Positions 8,405 through 16,899 of a DNA stretch of 64,000 bases are shown one piece after another. The stretch is from JAJCYX01 sp965243825 (GTDB taxonomy: Bacteria; Chloroflexota; Dehalococcoidia; Lucifugimonadales; Lucifugimonadaceae): contig CBDEVT010000001.1 of assembly GCA_965243825.1 (NCBI GenBank), forward strand, positions 2,728,001 to 2,792,000, in the 5' to 3' direction. Each line of letters begins with the position of its first letter. Position 1 is the first letter of the stretch. The position numbers and the translations under genes are program-made. A model generated the notes under the pieces. It worked only from the letters and a program-made list of their open reading frames with translations. It had not been told where the DNA came from and searched no databases.

Positions 8405-8429
8405 CAGCCGAAAGGTTGAGAAGAAACAG

Positions 8430-9386
8430 ATGCGATTTTGCTACGCCCACCGGCGATTCACGCTTTACCCCCAGTCGGTGGATTCATGGAGCCTTTCTCC
8501 TGAGAACTACACGGACGACTTCCTTAATCGGGTAAATGGCACCGGCTTCGATGCTCTTGAGGTCGGTACCGAGGTGTTAGACAGACTTGAGTCTGAGGCC
8601 AAGGTCAGAGATTTCACGAACCGCGTGAATGACTTCGGACTGGAGATTGGGGCACTGCGTTCAGGTGGAACGGTGACGGACGCACATCACGGACCCGCCA
8701 ACCAGGAGAAGATGCGCAGGGCCATCAGGTATGCCGATTGGTGTGGGGCAGAGGTGATCAATGGAGCACTGAGTGCACCTCTCAAGTACCCAACGGACCG
8801 TGCCGACCAGTCCGGCTGGCCGCACTCCCAGGACGCGTCCCGAGACCAACAGCTGTTCTACTACGACGAGCTCGCAAAGGTCTACCAGGGTTTCTGCGAC
8901 GAAGCAGCCGATGTGAATGTAAATGTCTCGATTGAGGTGCACCAAAACTCGCCGGTCGATAACTCATGGTCGGCGAAGCTGATTCATCAGAAGATCGAAC
9001 GCAAGAACTTTGGAATCAACCCTGACGTGGGTAACGTGGTGTGGACGTATGACGTGCCTGAAGAGGATTTTGACCACTTCATGGCGGAAGTTGCACCAAT
9101 ATCGACCTACTGGCACTCCAAGAACCTGATACGCGTGCACCATCCCGAGAACAATCGGACTGTGTTCCTGCGGGTACCGCTGCCGGATGGTGACGTCGAT
9201 TACCGGTTCGCCATTTCAGCGATGGCCGATGCCGGCTACAGCGGCTACATGGCAATTGAAGGCACGCAGATAGGCGATCAGTGGGAAAAAGATCGTCGTT
9301 CGTTGGAATACGCGAAAGCGATCTGGGCCGAAGTTGAGCAAGGTGCCGCAGCGAGCGGCAACGGAGCGAGGTCCGCGTCGGTCTAG
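8430..9386 (+). CDS. Sugar phosphate isomerase/epimerase-like TIM-barrel protein
   Basis: The product has 318 residues of the AP endonuclease 2/xylose isomerase-like superfamily. Probable metal ligands are seen in order: Glu in SIEVHQN, Asp in GINPDVGN, His in WHSKN and Glu in MAIEGTQ. These are the usual Glu-Asp-His-Glu set. The family includes tagatose/fructose epimerases, IolE/IolI and 3-keto-sugar lyases, and I cannot choose among them. The start at 8430 (MRFCYAHRRF) has GAGAAG 7 nt upstream; the longer frame from 8388 would begin inside the hairpin leader. The gene stands alone and converges on the sigma-factor gene 9 nt downstream. Confidence 0.8.
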   Translation: MRFCYAHRRFTLYPQSVDSWSLSPENYTDDFLNRVNGTGFDALEVGTEVLDRLESEAKVRDFTNRVNDFGLEIGALRSGGTVTDAHHGPANQEKMRRAIRYADWCGAEVINGALSAPLKYPTDRADQSGWPHSQDASRDQQLFYYDELAKVYQGFCDEAADVNVNVSIEVHQNSPVDNSWSAKLIHQKIERKNFGINPDVGNVVWTYDVPEEDFDHFMAEVAPISTYWHSKNLIRVHHPENNRTVFLRVPLPDGDVDYRFAISAMADAGYSGYMAIEGTQIGDQWEKDRRSLEYAKAIWAEVEQGAAASGNGARSASV

Positions 9387-9395
9387 TCGCAGCCT

Positions 9396-9986
9396 CTATC
9401 CTGTCGCACCGTCGATGGACGCTCGCCTTGCGGTCGCAGGTCTAAGGTGCTCAGCAATCCACGTGCGGGCTGATGACGCTCTCTGCCTGATGGTGTTCAG
9501 GTCTACACGTGATACGCGGGCGGCGGCCTCTTCAGTCAAACCAATGACGTCAGTCAGGACCACGGCTAGTCTTCTTTCAGGAGCAAGGCAGTGTAGAGCT
9601 GCTTCTGTGTCCTGCTGGTCGAGTTTGTCACAGTCTTTTGCGATTTCATGACCCTCGAGATGTGCCGATCTGGTAATCGCTTCTTCGGCAACGAAGCCGA
9701 GGACCCACGAGCGAGGGTTTTCAGAGCCGTCATAGTTGCTGAATTCCGACCTAGCTTTCTCAAACGCGGCATGAACGGCATCTGTCGCCAATCGGTAGTC
9801 GCCAAGCATTTTCGTTGCAAGTGAGGTCGCTGGGCCTATCTCATTGGCGACAATGGTGTCGAAAAGGGAGTCCGATACCTTTCCGAGGTTTCTCTCGATT
9901 CTTAGCAAGGCCCTTGCTCTGGCGATGGCCGATGCCGGTGTCATGTTATGGCTGGGTGTTCCGACTGCCGGTCCGTGCGTAGTCAT
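9396..9986 (-). CDS. ECF-like RNA polymerase sigma factor
   Basis: The product has 196 residues, a normal ECF length. Region 2 is recognisable in ATKMLGDYRLATDAVHAAFEKARSEF (about 54-80) followed by NPRSWVLGFVAEEA. Region 4 is LAPERRLAVVLTDVIGLTEEAAARVSRVDLNTIRQRASSAR (about 140-180), a helix-turn-helix that reads -35 elements. Region 3 is missing, as in group IV sigma factors. GGAGG lies 8 nt before the ATG at 9986, so the upstream extension to 10259 is not coding. No anti-sigma factor gene is adjacent. It is divergent from fumC. Confidence 0.75.
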   Translation of the reverse strand: MTTHGPAVGTPSHNMTPASAIARARALLRIERNLGKVSDSLFDTIVANEIGPATSLATKMLGDYRLATDAVHAAFEKARSEFSNYDGSENPRSWVLGFVAEEAITRSAHLEGHEIAKDCDKLDQQDTEAALHCLAPERRLAVVLTDVIGLTEEAAARVSRVDLNTIRQRASSARTWIAEHLRPATARRASIDGATG

Positions 9987-10272
9987 CCCTGGTTCCTCCG
10001 GATACCGCGGTACTCGGTACCTACGTGACGAGTTGTTGCATGCGGATACGGGTTGGATGCGTCGAATGACTGACCTGGATCTTGATGATCTGTGCACATT
10101 TCCAGGTTGGACCGCTATGGAGACTTCCGCCTTGCATCGGGAACGCCCGTAGACGTGCTCTCGGTTACTATTGGGAACTGGTCCGAAAACCGGCAACTGG
10201 TTGTCCTTATCTGGCGGCCTGCGGCCACCATCACACTTTTCTGTTAACCCTCTGTTCACTCGGGAGCGAACG

Positions 10273-11691
10273 ATGTCGACGGCTTCACCTAATGGCGAGA
10301 TGCGGCTTGAACGTGACTCAATGGGAGAACTCGAAGTCCCAGCCAGCGCTTACTACGGAGGCAACACTCGCCGTGCTGAGCTCAATTTCCCGATCTCGAA
10401 CCTGCGATTCGGTCGTTCGTTCATCAAGGCGATTGGCCAGGTCAAACAGTCAGCAGCCGTGGTCAACAAAGACCTCGGAGTGCTTGAGCCCGAACTAGCA
10501 GACGCCATCGTTTCTGCCGCCCAGAAGGTCATTGACGGTCATTACGACTCGGAATTCGTGGTGGACATCTTCCAGACAGGCAGTGGTACTTCCACCAACA
10601 TGAATGCCAACGAAGTGATCTCGAACGTGGCAAACGAGGCGTTAGGTGGAGGTCTGGGAACCCGGACACCTGTTCACCCGAACGACCACGTGAACAAGGG
10701 TCAGTCTTCGAATGACGTGATCCCCACGACCATTCATCTTGCCGCTGCAGTAGCAATCAAGGACCGCCTGCTTCCCGCAATGAAGGAACTTGAAGATGCA
10801 CTCAATGCCAAATCAGAAGAGTTCTGGGATGTTGTCAAGACTGGCCGAACTCATCTGCAGGATGCAACACCGATTAGGCTTGGCCAGGAGTTCAAGGGTT
10901 ACGCCGGTCAGCTGGAAAACGGAAGAAAGAGGGCGCAGGTTGCTCTTGATGAAGTATCCGTTCTCGCTCTCGGCGGTACCGCTGTAGGTACGGGTATCGG
11001 AATGCACCCTGAGTTTGCTTCCAGGGTCATTACCCGGCTTTCTGAACTGAACGGACTTGAGCTAAGCGAAACTTCCAACCACTTCCAGTCTCAGTCGACG
11101 ATTGACGGAGTTGTACAAGCTTCCGGCGCGCTCAAAACCATCGCAGTGAGCCTGCTCAAGATCGCCAACGATGTTCGATGGCTTGGAAGTGGTCCAAGGG
11201 CCGGTATCGGGGAGATCACCCTGCCAGAAGTACAGCCCGGCTCATCGATCATGCCCGGCAAAGTCAACCCGGTGATCGCTGAGTCACTCGCAATGGTGTG
11301 CGCTCATGTGATCGGAAACGATGTGGCCGTTTCCGTCGCCGGGCAATCGGGTAACTTTGAACTGAATGTGATGATGCCTATGGCCGCACACAATCTGCTC
11401 GAATCGATTGACCTGCTTGCCTCGTCATGCGAGAACTTTTCCCGACAGTGCATCGCGGGACCGGATGGCGGTGTGAAGGCAACGTCTGCTGGGCCAGACA
11501 TGGTTATGCAGGGCCTTTCGATCGCTACTGCACTCAACCCGGTGATCGGCTATGACAATGTTGCCCAGCTCGTACACAAGGCCTACGTTGAGAACAAGTC
11601 GATCAAAGAGGTCGCACTGGAAAACACCGACCTCACCGAAGCCCAGATAGACGAGGCGTTGCAGCCGTTGAGCATGACCGAGCCTAAATAG
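10273..11691 (+). CDS. fumC: Class II fumarate hydratase
   Basis: The product has 472 residues, close to the usual 460-470. The fumarase/aspartase signature GSSIMPGKVNP is present (about residue 324), as are QTGSGTSTNMNANEV and KTGRTHLQDATPI, which hold substrate-binding residues. TSNHFQSQS resembles fumarase rather than aspartase. It interconverts fumarate and L-malate in the TCA cycle without an iron-sulfur cluster. The ATG at 10273 is preceded by GGGAG. It is the only TCA-cycle gene in the window. The divergent ECF sigma factor might control it. Confidence 0.95.
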   Translation: MSTASPNGEMRLERDSMGELEVPASAYYGGNTRRAELNFPISNLRFGRSFIKAIGQVKQSAAVVNKDLGVLEPELADAIVSAAQKVIDGHYDSEFVVDIFQTGSGTSTNMNANEVISNVANEALGGGLGTRTPVHPNDHVNKGQSSNDVIPTTIHLAAAVAIKDRLLPAMKELEDALNAKSEEFWDVVKTGRTHLQDATPIRLGQEFKGYAGQLENGRKRAQVALDEVSVLALGGTAVGTGIGMHPEFASRVITRLSELNGLELSETSNHFQSQSTIDGVVQASGALKTIAVSLLKIANDVRWLGSGPRAGIGEITLPEVQPGSSIMPGKVNPVIAESLAMVCAHVIGNDVAVSVAGQSGNFELNVMMPMAAHNLLESIDLLASSCENFSRQCIAGPDGGVKATSAGPDMVMQGLSIATALNPVIGYDNVAQLVHKAYVENKSIKEVALENTDLTEAQIDEALQPLSMTEPK

Positions 11692-11779
11692 GGGAGTTGG
11701 AGTCCCTGTCCGACGCGCCATCCTCCCGTAGCCGCGTGTTTTGTATCGCAATGGTGTGTGCAGTGGCGTTCGAACTGGC

Positions 11780-12475
11780 ATGTACAGGGAAGTAGCGAGT
11801 CATTACGACAAGATCTACCGCAGCAAGGACTATGCTGCGGAATCGGGTTTCGTTCGCAAAGTAATCCTCAAACACTCACCAGGTGCACGGACTCTGTTGG
11901 ACGTCGCATGCGGCACCGGTGTTCACCTTCAACACCTGCAAGCCAGTTTCGACTGCGAAGGTCTGGACCTGAGTCCGGAAATGATCAAGATTGCAACCGA
12001 CAGATTGCCTGGAACGCCGCTTCACGTCGCCGACATGACTGAATTTCATCTGGACCGGCATTTCGACGCAATTGTGTGCCTCTTCTCGTCAGTCGGGCAT
12101 TTGGTGACCACCGATCGTCTGAAGGCAGCGATTAGCAACATGGCAAGGCACCTGAATGCTGATGGAGTCCTCCTGATTGAGCCCTGGATTGATCCTGCGA
12201 GGTGGGTCGTAGGTCAAGTCGGATTGGACACCTATGAGGATGAAGAGATCAAGTTGGCGCGTCTCTCAGTCTCAGAGCCGGTAGATCGTGGCCGAATGGT
12301 GATGGATTGGCTCGTCGGCACGCGATTCGGAGTCCAGAGGCTCAGAGAGGAACATGAGATGGGCTGGTTCACCCATACAGAGTATGTCGCTGCGTTCACG
12401 GATGCTGGACTGCGGGTCGATCATGATCCGTCCGGTCCGGCAGCCAGGGGTCTCTACGTTGCACATCGGGCCTAG
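11780..12475 (+). CDS. Class I SAM-dependent methyltransferase
   Basis: The product has 231 residues. Motif I is LLDVACGTGVHLQHL (about 39-53), followed by GLDLSPEMI (motif II), DAIVCLFSSVGHL (motif IV) and GVLLIEPW (motif VI region). The C-terminal half, with DPARWVVG and EMGWFTHTEY, resembles enzymes of the TylM1/DesVI dTDP-aminosugar N-methyltransferase type, but no aminosugar genes are nearby. The ATG at 11780 (MYREVASHYDKIY) is chosen since this is the normal family start. It lies 88 nt after fumC and may be co-transcribed. Confidence 0.8.
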   Translation: MYREVASHYDKIYRSKDYAAESGFVRKVILKHSPGARTLLDVACGTGVHLQHLQASFDCEGLDLSPEMIKIATDRLPGTPLHVADMTEFHLDRHFDAIVCLFSSVGHLVTTDRLKAAISNMARHLNADGVLLIEPWIDPARWVVGQVGLDTYEDEEIKLARLSVSEPVDRGRMVMDWLVGTRFGVQRLREEHEMGWFTHTEYVAAFTDAGLRVDHDPSGPAARGLYVAHRA

Positions 12476-12558
12476 CAGAAGTTATGTAAATCTCGCTGAA
12501 GCTTCGTCTGGTAGCCTCTTTAGAAAGTTCTCGACCGGCAATAACGCGGAGGTGAGAT

Positions 12559-13437
12559 GTGTACAACCCCGGTGGGCCTACAAGTGGGCAGCCCGAGCAG
12601 ATCACGGCATGGGATGTTTTCAGAGCTCGAAGGGCACCTCACCCGCCTAATCCCCTTCGCTACAAGCACAGCATCTGGCTCGGACTTGGGGTTCTGCTCG
12701 CCGCGATCGCGCTCACTGCTTCCATCATTCCTGCTCGCAGTATCGAATCGGAGATGCGATCTGATACTGAAGCAGCGAAGTTGGAAGGCTTCCCGGACCT
12801 GCCCCCAGGTAACGCAACCGATCGGCAGATACAGAACTTCATCACTGAATGGTCCGGATCCACCCCGGACCTACCTGGCTTCACTCGAATTGTCGAAATG
12901 TCAGGTCGGGTAGGTGAGTACCAGGATGATTCTGCTGTGATCAATCTCGGGGTTATGGGCAGCCTGTTTGGCCTGGTGTTTCTTGCTGCTGTCGCATTCG
13001 GGCGTGCTCTGAACAATTTGTATGCCCTCGGATACGGAGCCTCCGCACTTTCTCCGGCATGGGGCTTCATCGCCTGGTTCTTGCCGATTCTGAGTTTTGT
13101 GCTGCCGTGGCGCGTAGTGACCGAGGCGTTCCAGTGTGCCTGGCAGCAACCAGAAGGCGAATCTGGCGGACTCTCATGGACACAGCTTGTGACTGGCCTG
13201 TGGGGGCTGACGTTCATTGGTCTGTGGGTCCTAAACCCAGTGACCGTTACCTGGTTCGTGCCGCGGAACGACATCGATCAGTGGATCAATCACTTTCAGT
13301 GGACTGAACGAATGTTGCTCTGGCTGCCGGTTCCAGCGTTCTTTACAGCTGTAATCCTGCTGATAGTTGCCTGGAGACAACACATCAGGTATCGCTCGCT
13401 CGATAAGATCGCAACGAGTGGGAGGCTGCCGAATTGA
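12559..13437 (+). CDS. DUF4328-like membrane protein
   Basis: The product has 292 residues with about five hydrophobic helices: about 40-60, 128-148, 160-185, 210-230 and 255-278. The central block ALSPAWGFIAWFLPILSFVLPWRVVTEAFQ has the pattern of DUF4328 proteins, whose function is unknown. The N-terminus is Pro/Gly-rich. The start is GTG at 12559, six bases after GGAGG (12548-12552). An ATG two bases earlier opens a different, unsupported frame. Confidence 0.7.
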   Translation: MYNPGGPTSGQPEQITAWDVFRARRAPHPPNPLRYKHSIWLGLGVLLAAIALTASIIPARSIESEMRSDTEAAKLEGFPDLPPGNATDRQIQNFITEWSGSTPDLPGFTRIVEMSGRVGEYQDDSAVINLGVMGSLFGLVFLAAVAFGRALNNLYALGYGASALSPAWGFIAWFLPILSFVLPWRVVTEAFQCAWQQPEGESGGLSWTQLVTGLWGLTFIGLWVLNPVTVTWFVPRNDIDQWINHFQWTERMLLWLPVPAFFTAVILLIVAWRQHIRYRSLDKIATSGRLPN

Positions 13438-13579
13438 ACACTGATGGCAGAAGTCTGACGTCCAGCGAGGCTCGTACCTGGAGGCTCACGTTTCGCCCGG
13501 ACAATCGATCCCATGTGCGCAGAGAAGCTACAGATACCGCTGAGGCGCGCGGGTTTTGACGATGCGATCGGTTTGGACG

Positions 13580-13655
13580 TGGAGCCGACGCGCGGATTTG
13601 AACCGCGGACCTGCTCATTACGAATGAGCTGCTCTACCAACTGAGCTACGTCGGC
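13580..13655 (-). tRNA. tRNA-Thr (CGT anticodon)
   Basis: On the minus strand the sequence begins GCCGACGTAGCTCAGTTGG (acceptor and D-arm). The anticodon stem-loop is CTCAT-TCGTA-ATGAG and gives CGT, the T-arm loop is TTCAAAT, and the acceptor closes with CGTCGGC, discriminator T and encoded CCA (13582-13580). Confidence 0.95.
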
Positions 13656-13851
13656 ATTCGAGACCGAAGGCGGGAATCACCGCAGGGTGACGTTTGCTGT
13701 GGTCCACACTTCACAAGCCCGGCGTACGCCAGTCGCGACGTGGGAACCAATTCAGCAATTGTAACCGTTTGCGTATGTGGTGCCATACGCCAGGCGTGCA
13801 GAGTTCTGCGCGGTTGTGGGCACATGGGCTGGCAGACACCACTTGATCGAC

Positions 13852-14538
13852 TCACTTAGAAGCTAACTGGTCGCTTGAAACGCTCACCAGGAAGTCAGCG
13901 ATGTTCTGCATGCAAATCGGCAGGTTGAGCCCGATATTCGCAGGTACGTTGCCATCAGCATGGTCCGTGATGGCTCGGATCTCTACGAACGGCACGCCGC
14001 CGAACTGAGCCGCTCGTGCACCTCCAGCGCCTTCCCAGCCAACGGCAATGGCACCGGTCGTTCCCATCAAGGTCTCGGCAGCCTCAATGGACATGATCGT
14101 TTGATCCCCACTCGCGATCGGTGCGAACCGAATATCAAACGACCATTCTCGGTTTGCCGACTTTCTGAGTAGTCGAAGTGCTTCGATGGCCGACAGAAAA
14201 CGAGGTCGACCTGAATCGTTGAATGTCTGGAAATCGTGTTCGACCGTCTCCGTCGCGACAACCACGTCTCCAATCGCCAGATCTGATTTGAGGGCTCCGG
14301 ATACACCTGCACAGATCGCGATGTCCCAACCTGATTCCGCGTCTAGCAGGTGCTGGGTATGGACTGCGAACTGTGCTTTTCCGAATCCACCAATAGCGGT
14401 CGTGATATTCAGGTCCGGCACTCGGACAACGCCCAGACGACCGACGGTGTCTGAAATGATCGAATAGCCGTGGCCTGTCAGCGTGTCCACAAAAGCTTCG
14501 TGCTCGCCATCAGTGGGTATGACTACTAACTTTTTCAA
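13852..14538 (-). CDS. Nucleoside phosphorylase/nucleosidase superfamily protein (MTAN or futalosine hydrolase-like)
   Basis: The product has 228 residues, the length of MTA/SAH nucleosidases and futalosine hydrolases. It begins VVIPTDGEHEAF, has CAGVSGALKSDLAIGDVVVAT (the G-x-A-G-x-L region that binds ribose) and ends with VGWEGAGGARAAQFGGVPFVEIRAITDHAD. This last block corresponds to the MEGAAVAQ...RAISDxAD block that carries the catalytic Asp. The usual Met-Glu-Gly is Trp-Glu-Gly here. The enzyme should cleave an N-glycosidic bond; the substrate cannot be fixed. It is not in an operon. Confidence 0.75.
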   Translation of the reverse strand: MKKLVVIPTDGEHEAFVDTLTGHGYSIISDTVGRLGVVRVPDLNITTAIGGFGKAQFAVHTQHLLDAESGWDIAICAGVSGALKSDLAIGDVVVATETVEHDFQTFNDSGRPRFLSAIEALRLLRKSANREWSFDIRFAPIASGDQTIMSIEAAETLMGTTGAIAVGWEGAGGARAAQFGGVPFVEIRAITDHADGNVPANIGLNLPICMQNIADFLVSVSSDQLASK

Positions 14539-14563
14539 AGGCGAATCCTTTGGGTGGACAGAG

Positions 14564-14980
14564 TCATTTGATGCGGTTGTAGCGAATTATTTGATCAGTT
14601 TCTGCCTTCGCCACAGATGTCAGCACGAGAGTTTCACCATCGTTCTCGAAGAGGACATTGAACTCAAGATCATCACCCAGATCGGTTCTGATCTGGGCAG
14701 GTGCAACCCACTGATATGTAAATGATTCGGCCGCAATTCCATCTGCCGACCGAACCCCGACGCCTGACGCATCACTCCCTTCGAATTTGAGAGTGCCGAC
14801 CGGTCCTCCGATCTGTTCCCATGTGCCTTGGATCAGGAAAGGGAAATCCTCGACTCTGGGTTCAGGATCGGAGGCACAACCGAAAGAGAACGCCATCGTG
14901 ACCAGGATGAGCAAGGCAGGGAGGGTAGCGCCAAGCCGGCCCAGCTTGATGATTTCCGTGTTACTGGTTCTGGGGTTCAT
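14564..14980 (-). CDS. Small lipoprotein of unknown function
   Basis: The product has 138 residues. It starts with a charged segment, a hydrophobic helix (about 19-33) and the lipobox FSFGC with Cys35. The mature part (about 100 residues) consists of short beta-like segments with FPFLIQGTWEQIGG and LKFEGSDASG, reminiscent of lipocalin-like or META-type lipoproteins, but not close enough to assign. The ATG at 14980 is used; the in-frame TTG two codons earlier is less likely. Confidence 0.6.
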   Translation of the reverse strand: MNPRTSNTEIIKLGRLGATLPALLILVTMAFSFGCASDPEPRVEDFPFLIQGTWEQIGGPVGTLKFEGSDASGVGVRSADGIAAESFTYQWVAPAQIRTDLGDDLEFNVLFENDGETLVLTSVAKAETDQIIRYNRIK

Positions 14981-15154
14981 TGCCAATGTGATTACGTGTG
15001 GACGACAGGTTTTTCAACGGAGCTCTGGAATATGGTCGACAAATTATGCGGCCTAAATAACTAGAGGTGCGCACTCGATTCTATATACCTGCCACGTCTG
15101 AATGAACGGCACTGACCAGTTCTGTGGCAACTAGCCGAGGTCTCAGCAAGCCTT

Positions 15155-16231
15155 ATGAAAAGAATTCTTGTCACATTCGCTGGAGGTCTTCTTGCCCACG
15201 GAATTTGCACTGCACTAAGGGCAAGCAAGGAGCCGCTTTACATCATTGGGACTGACAGTTCCAAGTTCCATGTTCACCAGGCCGAGGCGGATGAGATCCA
15301 TCTCGTTCCCCGTGGAAGTGAACCAGACTACATAGAAATTCTCTCGCAGGTTGCACGCGAGACCAAGCCAGACCTGATCTGGCCTATGCACGACGATGAA
15401 GTCGATCGGGTGGCTGCGGTGGCGGATTCACTACCGTGGCGAACATGGCTTCCCCCGATGGATGTCGTAAGCGTGTGCCGTGACAAGCTTGCGACTAATC
15501 TGGTGCTCAAGGAAGCTGGCGTACCTGTGCCAGAGACCATTCTTGTTAACACAAAAGACGATCTAGAAAAGGCATTGGACACCCTCGGCGGAGAGATCTG
15601 GCTTCGAGCCACTGTTGGAGCCGGTGGCAAAGGCGCGTTCCAAACATCGGACCTGGACAAAGCCATTGAATGGGTCGAGCAAAACGATGGGTGGGGCACG
15701 TTTACGGCGGCCGAGGTTTTGCAAGGCCCTAAAGATCTGACTCAAGACCTGATCTGGAAAAACGGCGAACTTATCGCTTGCCAGTACCAACACCGCCTTC
15801 TCAAAGGCTACAAAACAGCAACTGACGGACCACCTGCCGGGCGCGGAGTTCAGCTCGCAGATGCTCCAGACGAAGTGAATGTCATTGCTGAACAATCAGT
15901 ACGCGCAGTTATGCCTGAGCCGGATGGTCTTTTCAGAGTCGACATGGTTGAAGGTCCAGGTGGCGTTCCGCACGTGACGGAAGTCGACTGCGGCCGATTC
16001 AGCAGTGGTGGCCCGGTGAACTGGTACTCACTTGGGATCAACCTCGCCCACGTGGCCCTGAAGCTGGCGTTCGACGAGCCGCTGGACTTCGAAACTCCAG
16101 TGATCAACCCGTACCCGAAGGACTACCTGGCAATTGGCGGCCGCAACACTCCCCAGACCTTCATGCCCATGAGATTGGCTGATGAGCAGGAACGGTCGCT
16201 GGTTACACGCAGGGCGAAGCTAGCAAGTTAG
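15155..16231 (+). CDS. Stand-alone ATP-grasp ligase, copy 1
   Basis: The product has 358 residues. The N-terminal pre-ATP-grasp fold carries ILVTFAGGLLAHGICTAL. The ATP-grasp core has IWLRATVGAGGKGAF (glycine-rich loop, about 147-161), AAEVLQGPKDLTQD and the metal-binding end HVTEVDCGRFSSGG (about 272-285). The layout resembles the synthetase domain of carbamoyl-phosphate synthase and peptide-type ligases that join a carboxylate to an amine or thiol. No partner domain is fused. A homologue with the same layout is at 58632-59699. It ends 9 nt from the convergent dhaL gene. Substrate unknown. Confidence 0.75.
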   Translation: MKRILVTFAGGLLAHGICTALRASKEPLYIIGTDSSKFHVHQAEADEIHLVPRGSEPDYIEILSQVARETKPDLIWPMHDDEVDRVAAVADSLPWRTWLPPMDVVSVCRDKLATNLVLKEAGVPVPETILVNTKDDLEKALDTLGGEIWLRATVGAGGKGAFQTSDLDKAIEWVEQNDGWGTFTAAEVLQGPKDLTQDLIWKNGELIACQYQHRLLKGYKTATDGPPAGRGVQLADAPDEVNVIAEQSVRAVMPEPDGLFRVDMVEGPGGVPHVTEVDCGRFSSGGPVNWYSLGINLAHVALKLAFDEPLDFETPVINPYPKDYLAIGGRNTPQTFMPMRLADEQERSLVTRRAKLAS

Positions 16232-16240
16232 GGGACGTCG

Positions 16241-16873
16241 TTAACCTGCGTTCTCGTGAACCCAGCGTTGGGCTGCCTGCAACATGAACGTTACGGCAGT
16301 TGCTCCGGGGTCCTGAACGCCGATAGACCGTTCGCCGACCCAGCTGGCGCGAGACACTTTAGAACGCATCTCGATTGTGGCTGTCGTCCCTGCTTCAGCA
16401 GCGGCGACAGCTGCATCGGTAGCTTCCGTCAGCGTCTTGCGGGCCTGTTGCGCCTCGTCAAACGCGTCAATTGCTGGAGCAAGTGCGTCCAGCAGGGTCT
16501 TGTCACCGATCTTGGCTTTCCCACGGTCCATAAGTCCCTGCAATGCGGCGCGGCCAATCTGAGCGATATCGCTCGCTCCCACGCCTTCATTGCCCTTTAC
16601 GGCTGCTCCGCCGCGCATCATCGCGGTAGCGAAGAGCACTCCGAAGGTAGAGGCAGCTGCTCGGTTGAATGCCATCCCCGAACGGGCCAGTTGATCACTC
16701 ACGGGCTTGCCCTCGAGTTCATCAAGGCCAGCAATCACCGACTCCATACCTCTCGTGATCGTGATGCCCAGATCGCCGTCACCAATCTGAGAATCCAGGT
16801 CACGCAATGTATCCGCTTTGGGTACGACATCCTCAGAAATGGCACGCAAAATGCCAGGGACAGCGTCAGTCAT
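16241..16873 (-). CDS. dhaL: Dihydroxyacetone kinase subunit DhaL
   Basis: The product has 210 residues, full length for DhaL, the all-helical ADP/ATP-binding subunit. The Mg-binding aspartates are in LDSQIGDGDLGITITRG (about 26-42); the third position after GDGD is Leu, whereas the E. coli type has His. The nucleotide-binding end RASWVGERSIGVQDPGATA (about 175-193) is intact. It follows dhaK by 26 nt on the same strand. No dhaM (PTS phosphoryl donor) gene is present, so ATP may be the donor or DhaM may be elsewhere. Confidence 0.92.
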   Translation of the reverse strand: MTDAVPGILRAISEDVVPKADTLRDLDSQIGDGDLGITITRGMESVIAGLDELEGKPVSDQLARSGMAFNRAAASTFGVLFATAMMRGGAAVKGNEGVGASDIAQIGRAALQGLMDRGKAKIGDKTLLDALAPAIDAFDEAQQARKTLTEATDAAVAAAEAGTTATIEMRSKVSRASWVGERSIGVQDPGATAVTFMLQAAQRWVHENAG

Positions 16874-16899
16874 CTTTATCTCCGTGTAATTTCTCGAGA

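Noticed and set aside
9987..10259. N-terminal extension of the sigma factor
   Set aside because: GGAGG stands directly before the ATG at 9986, and the extension has no family features and covers the fumC promoter region.
12660..13274. 204-codon open frame opposite the DUF4328-like gene
   Set aside because: Antisense shadow without ribosome-binding site or family features.
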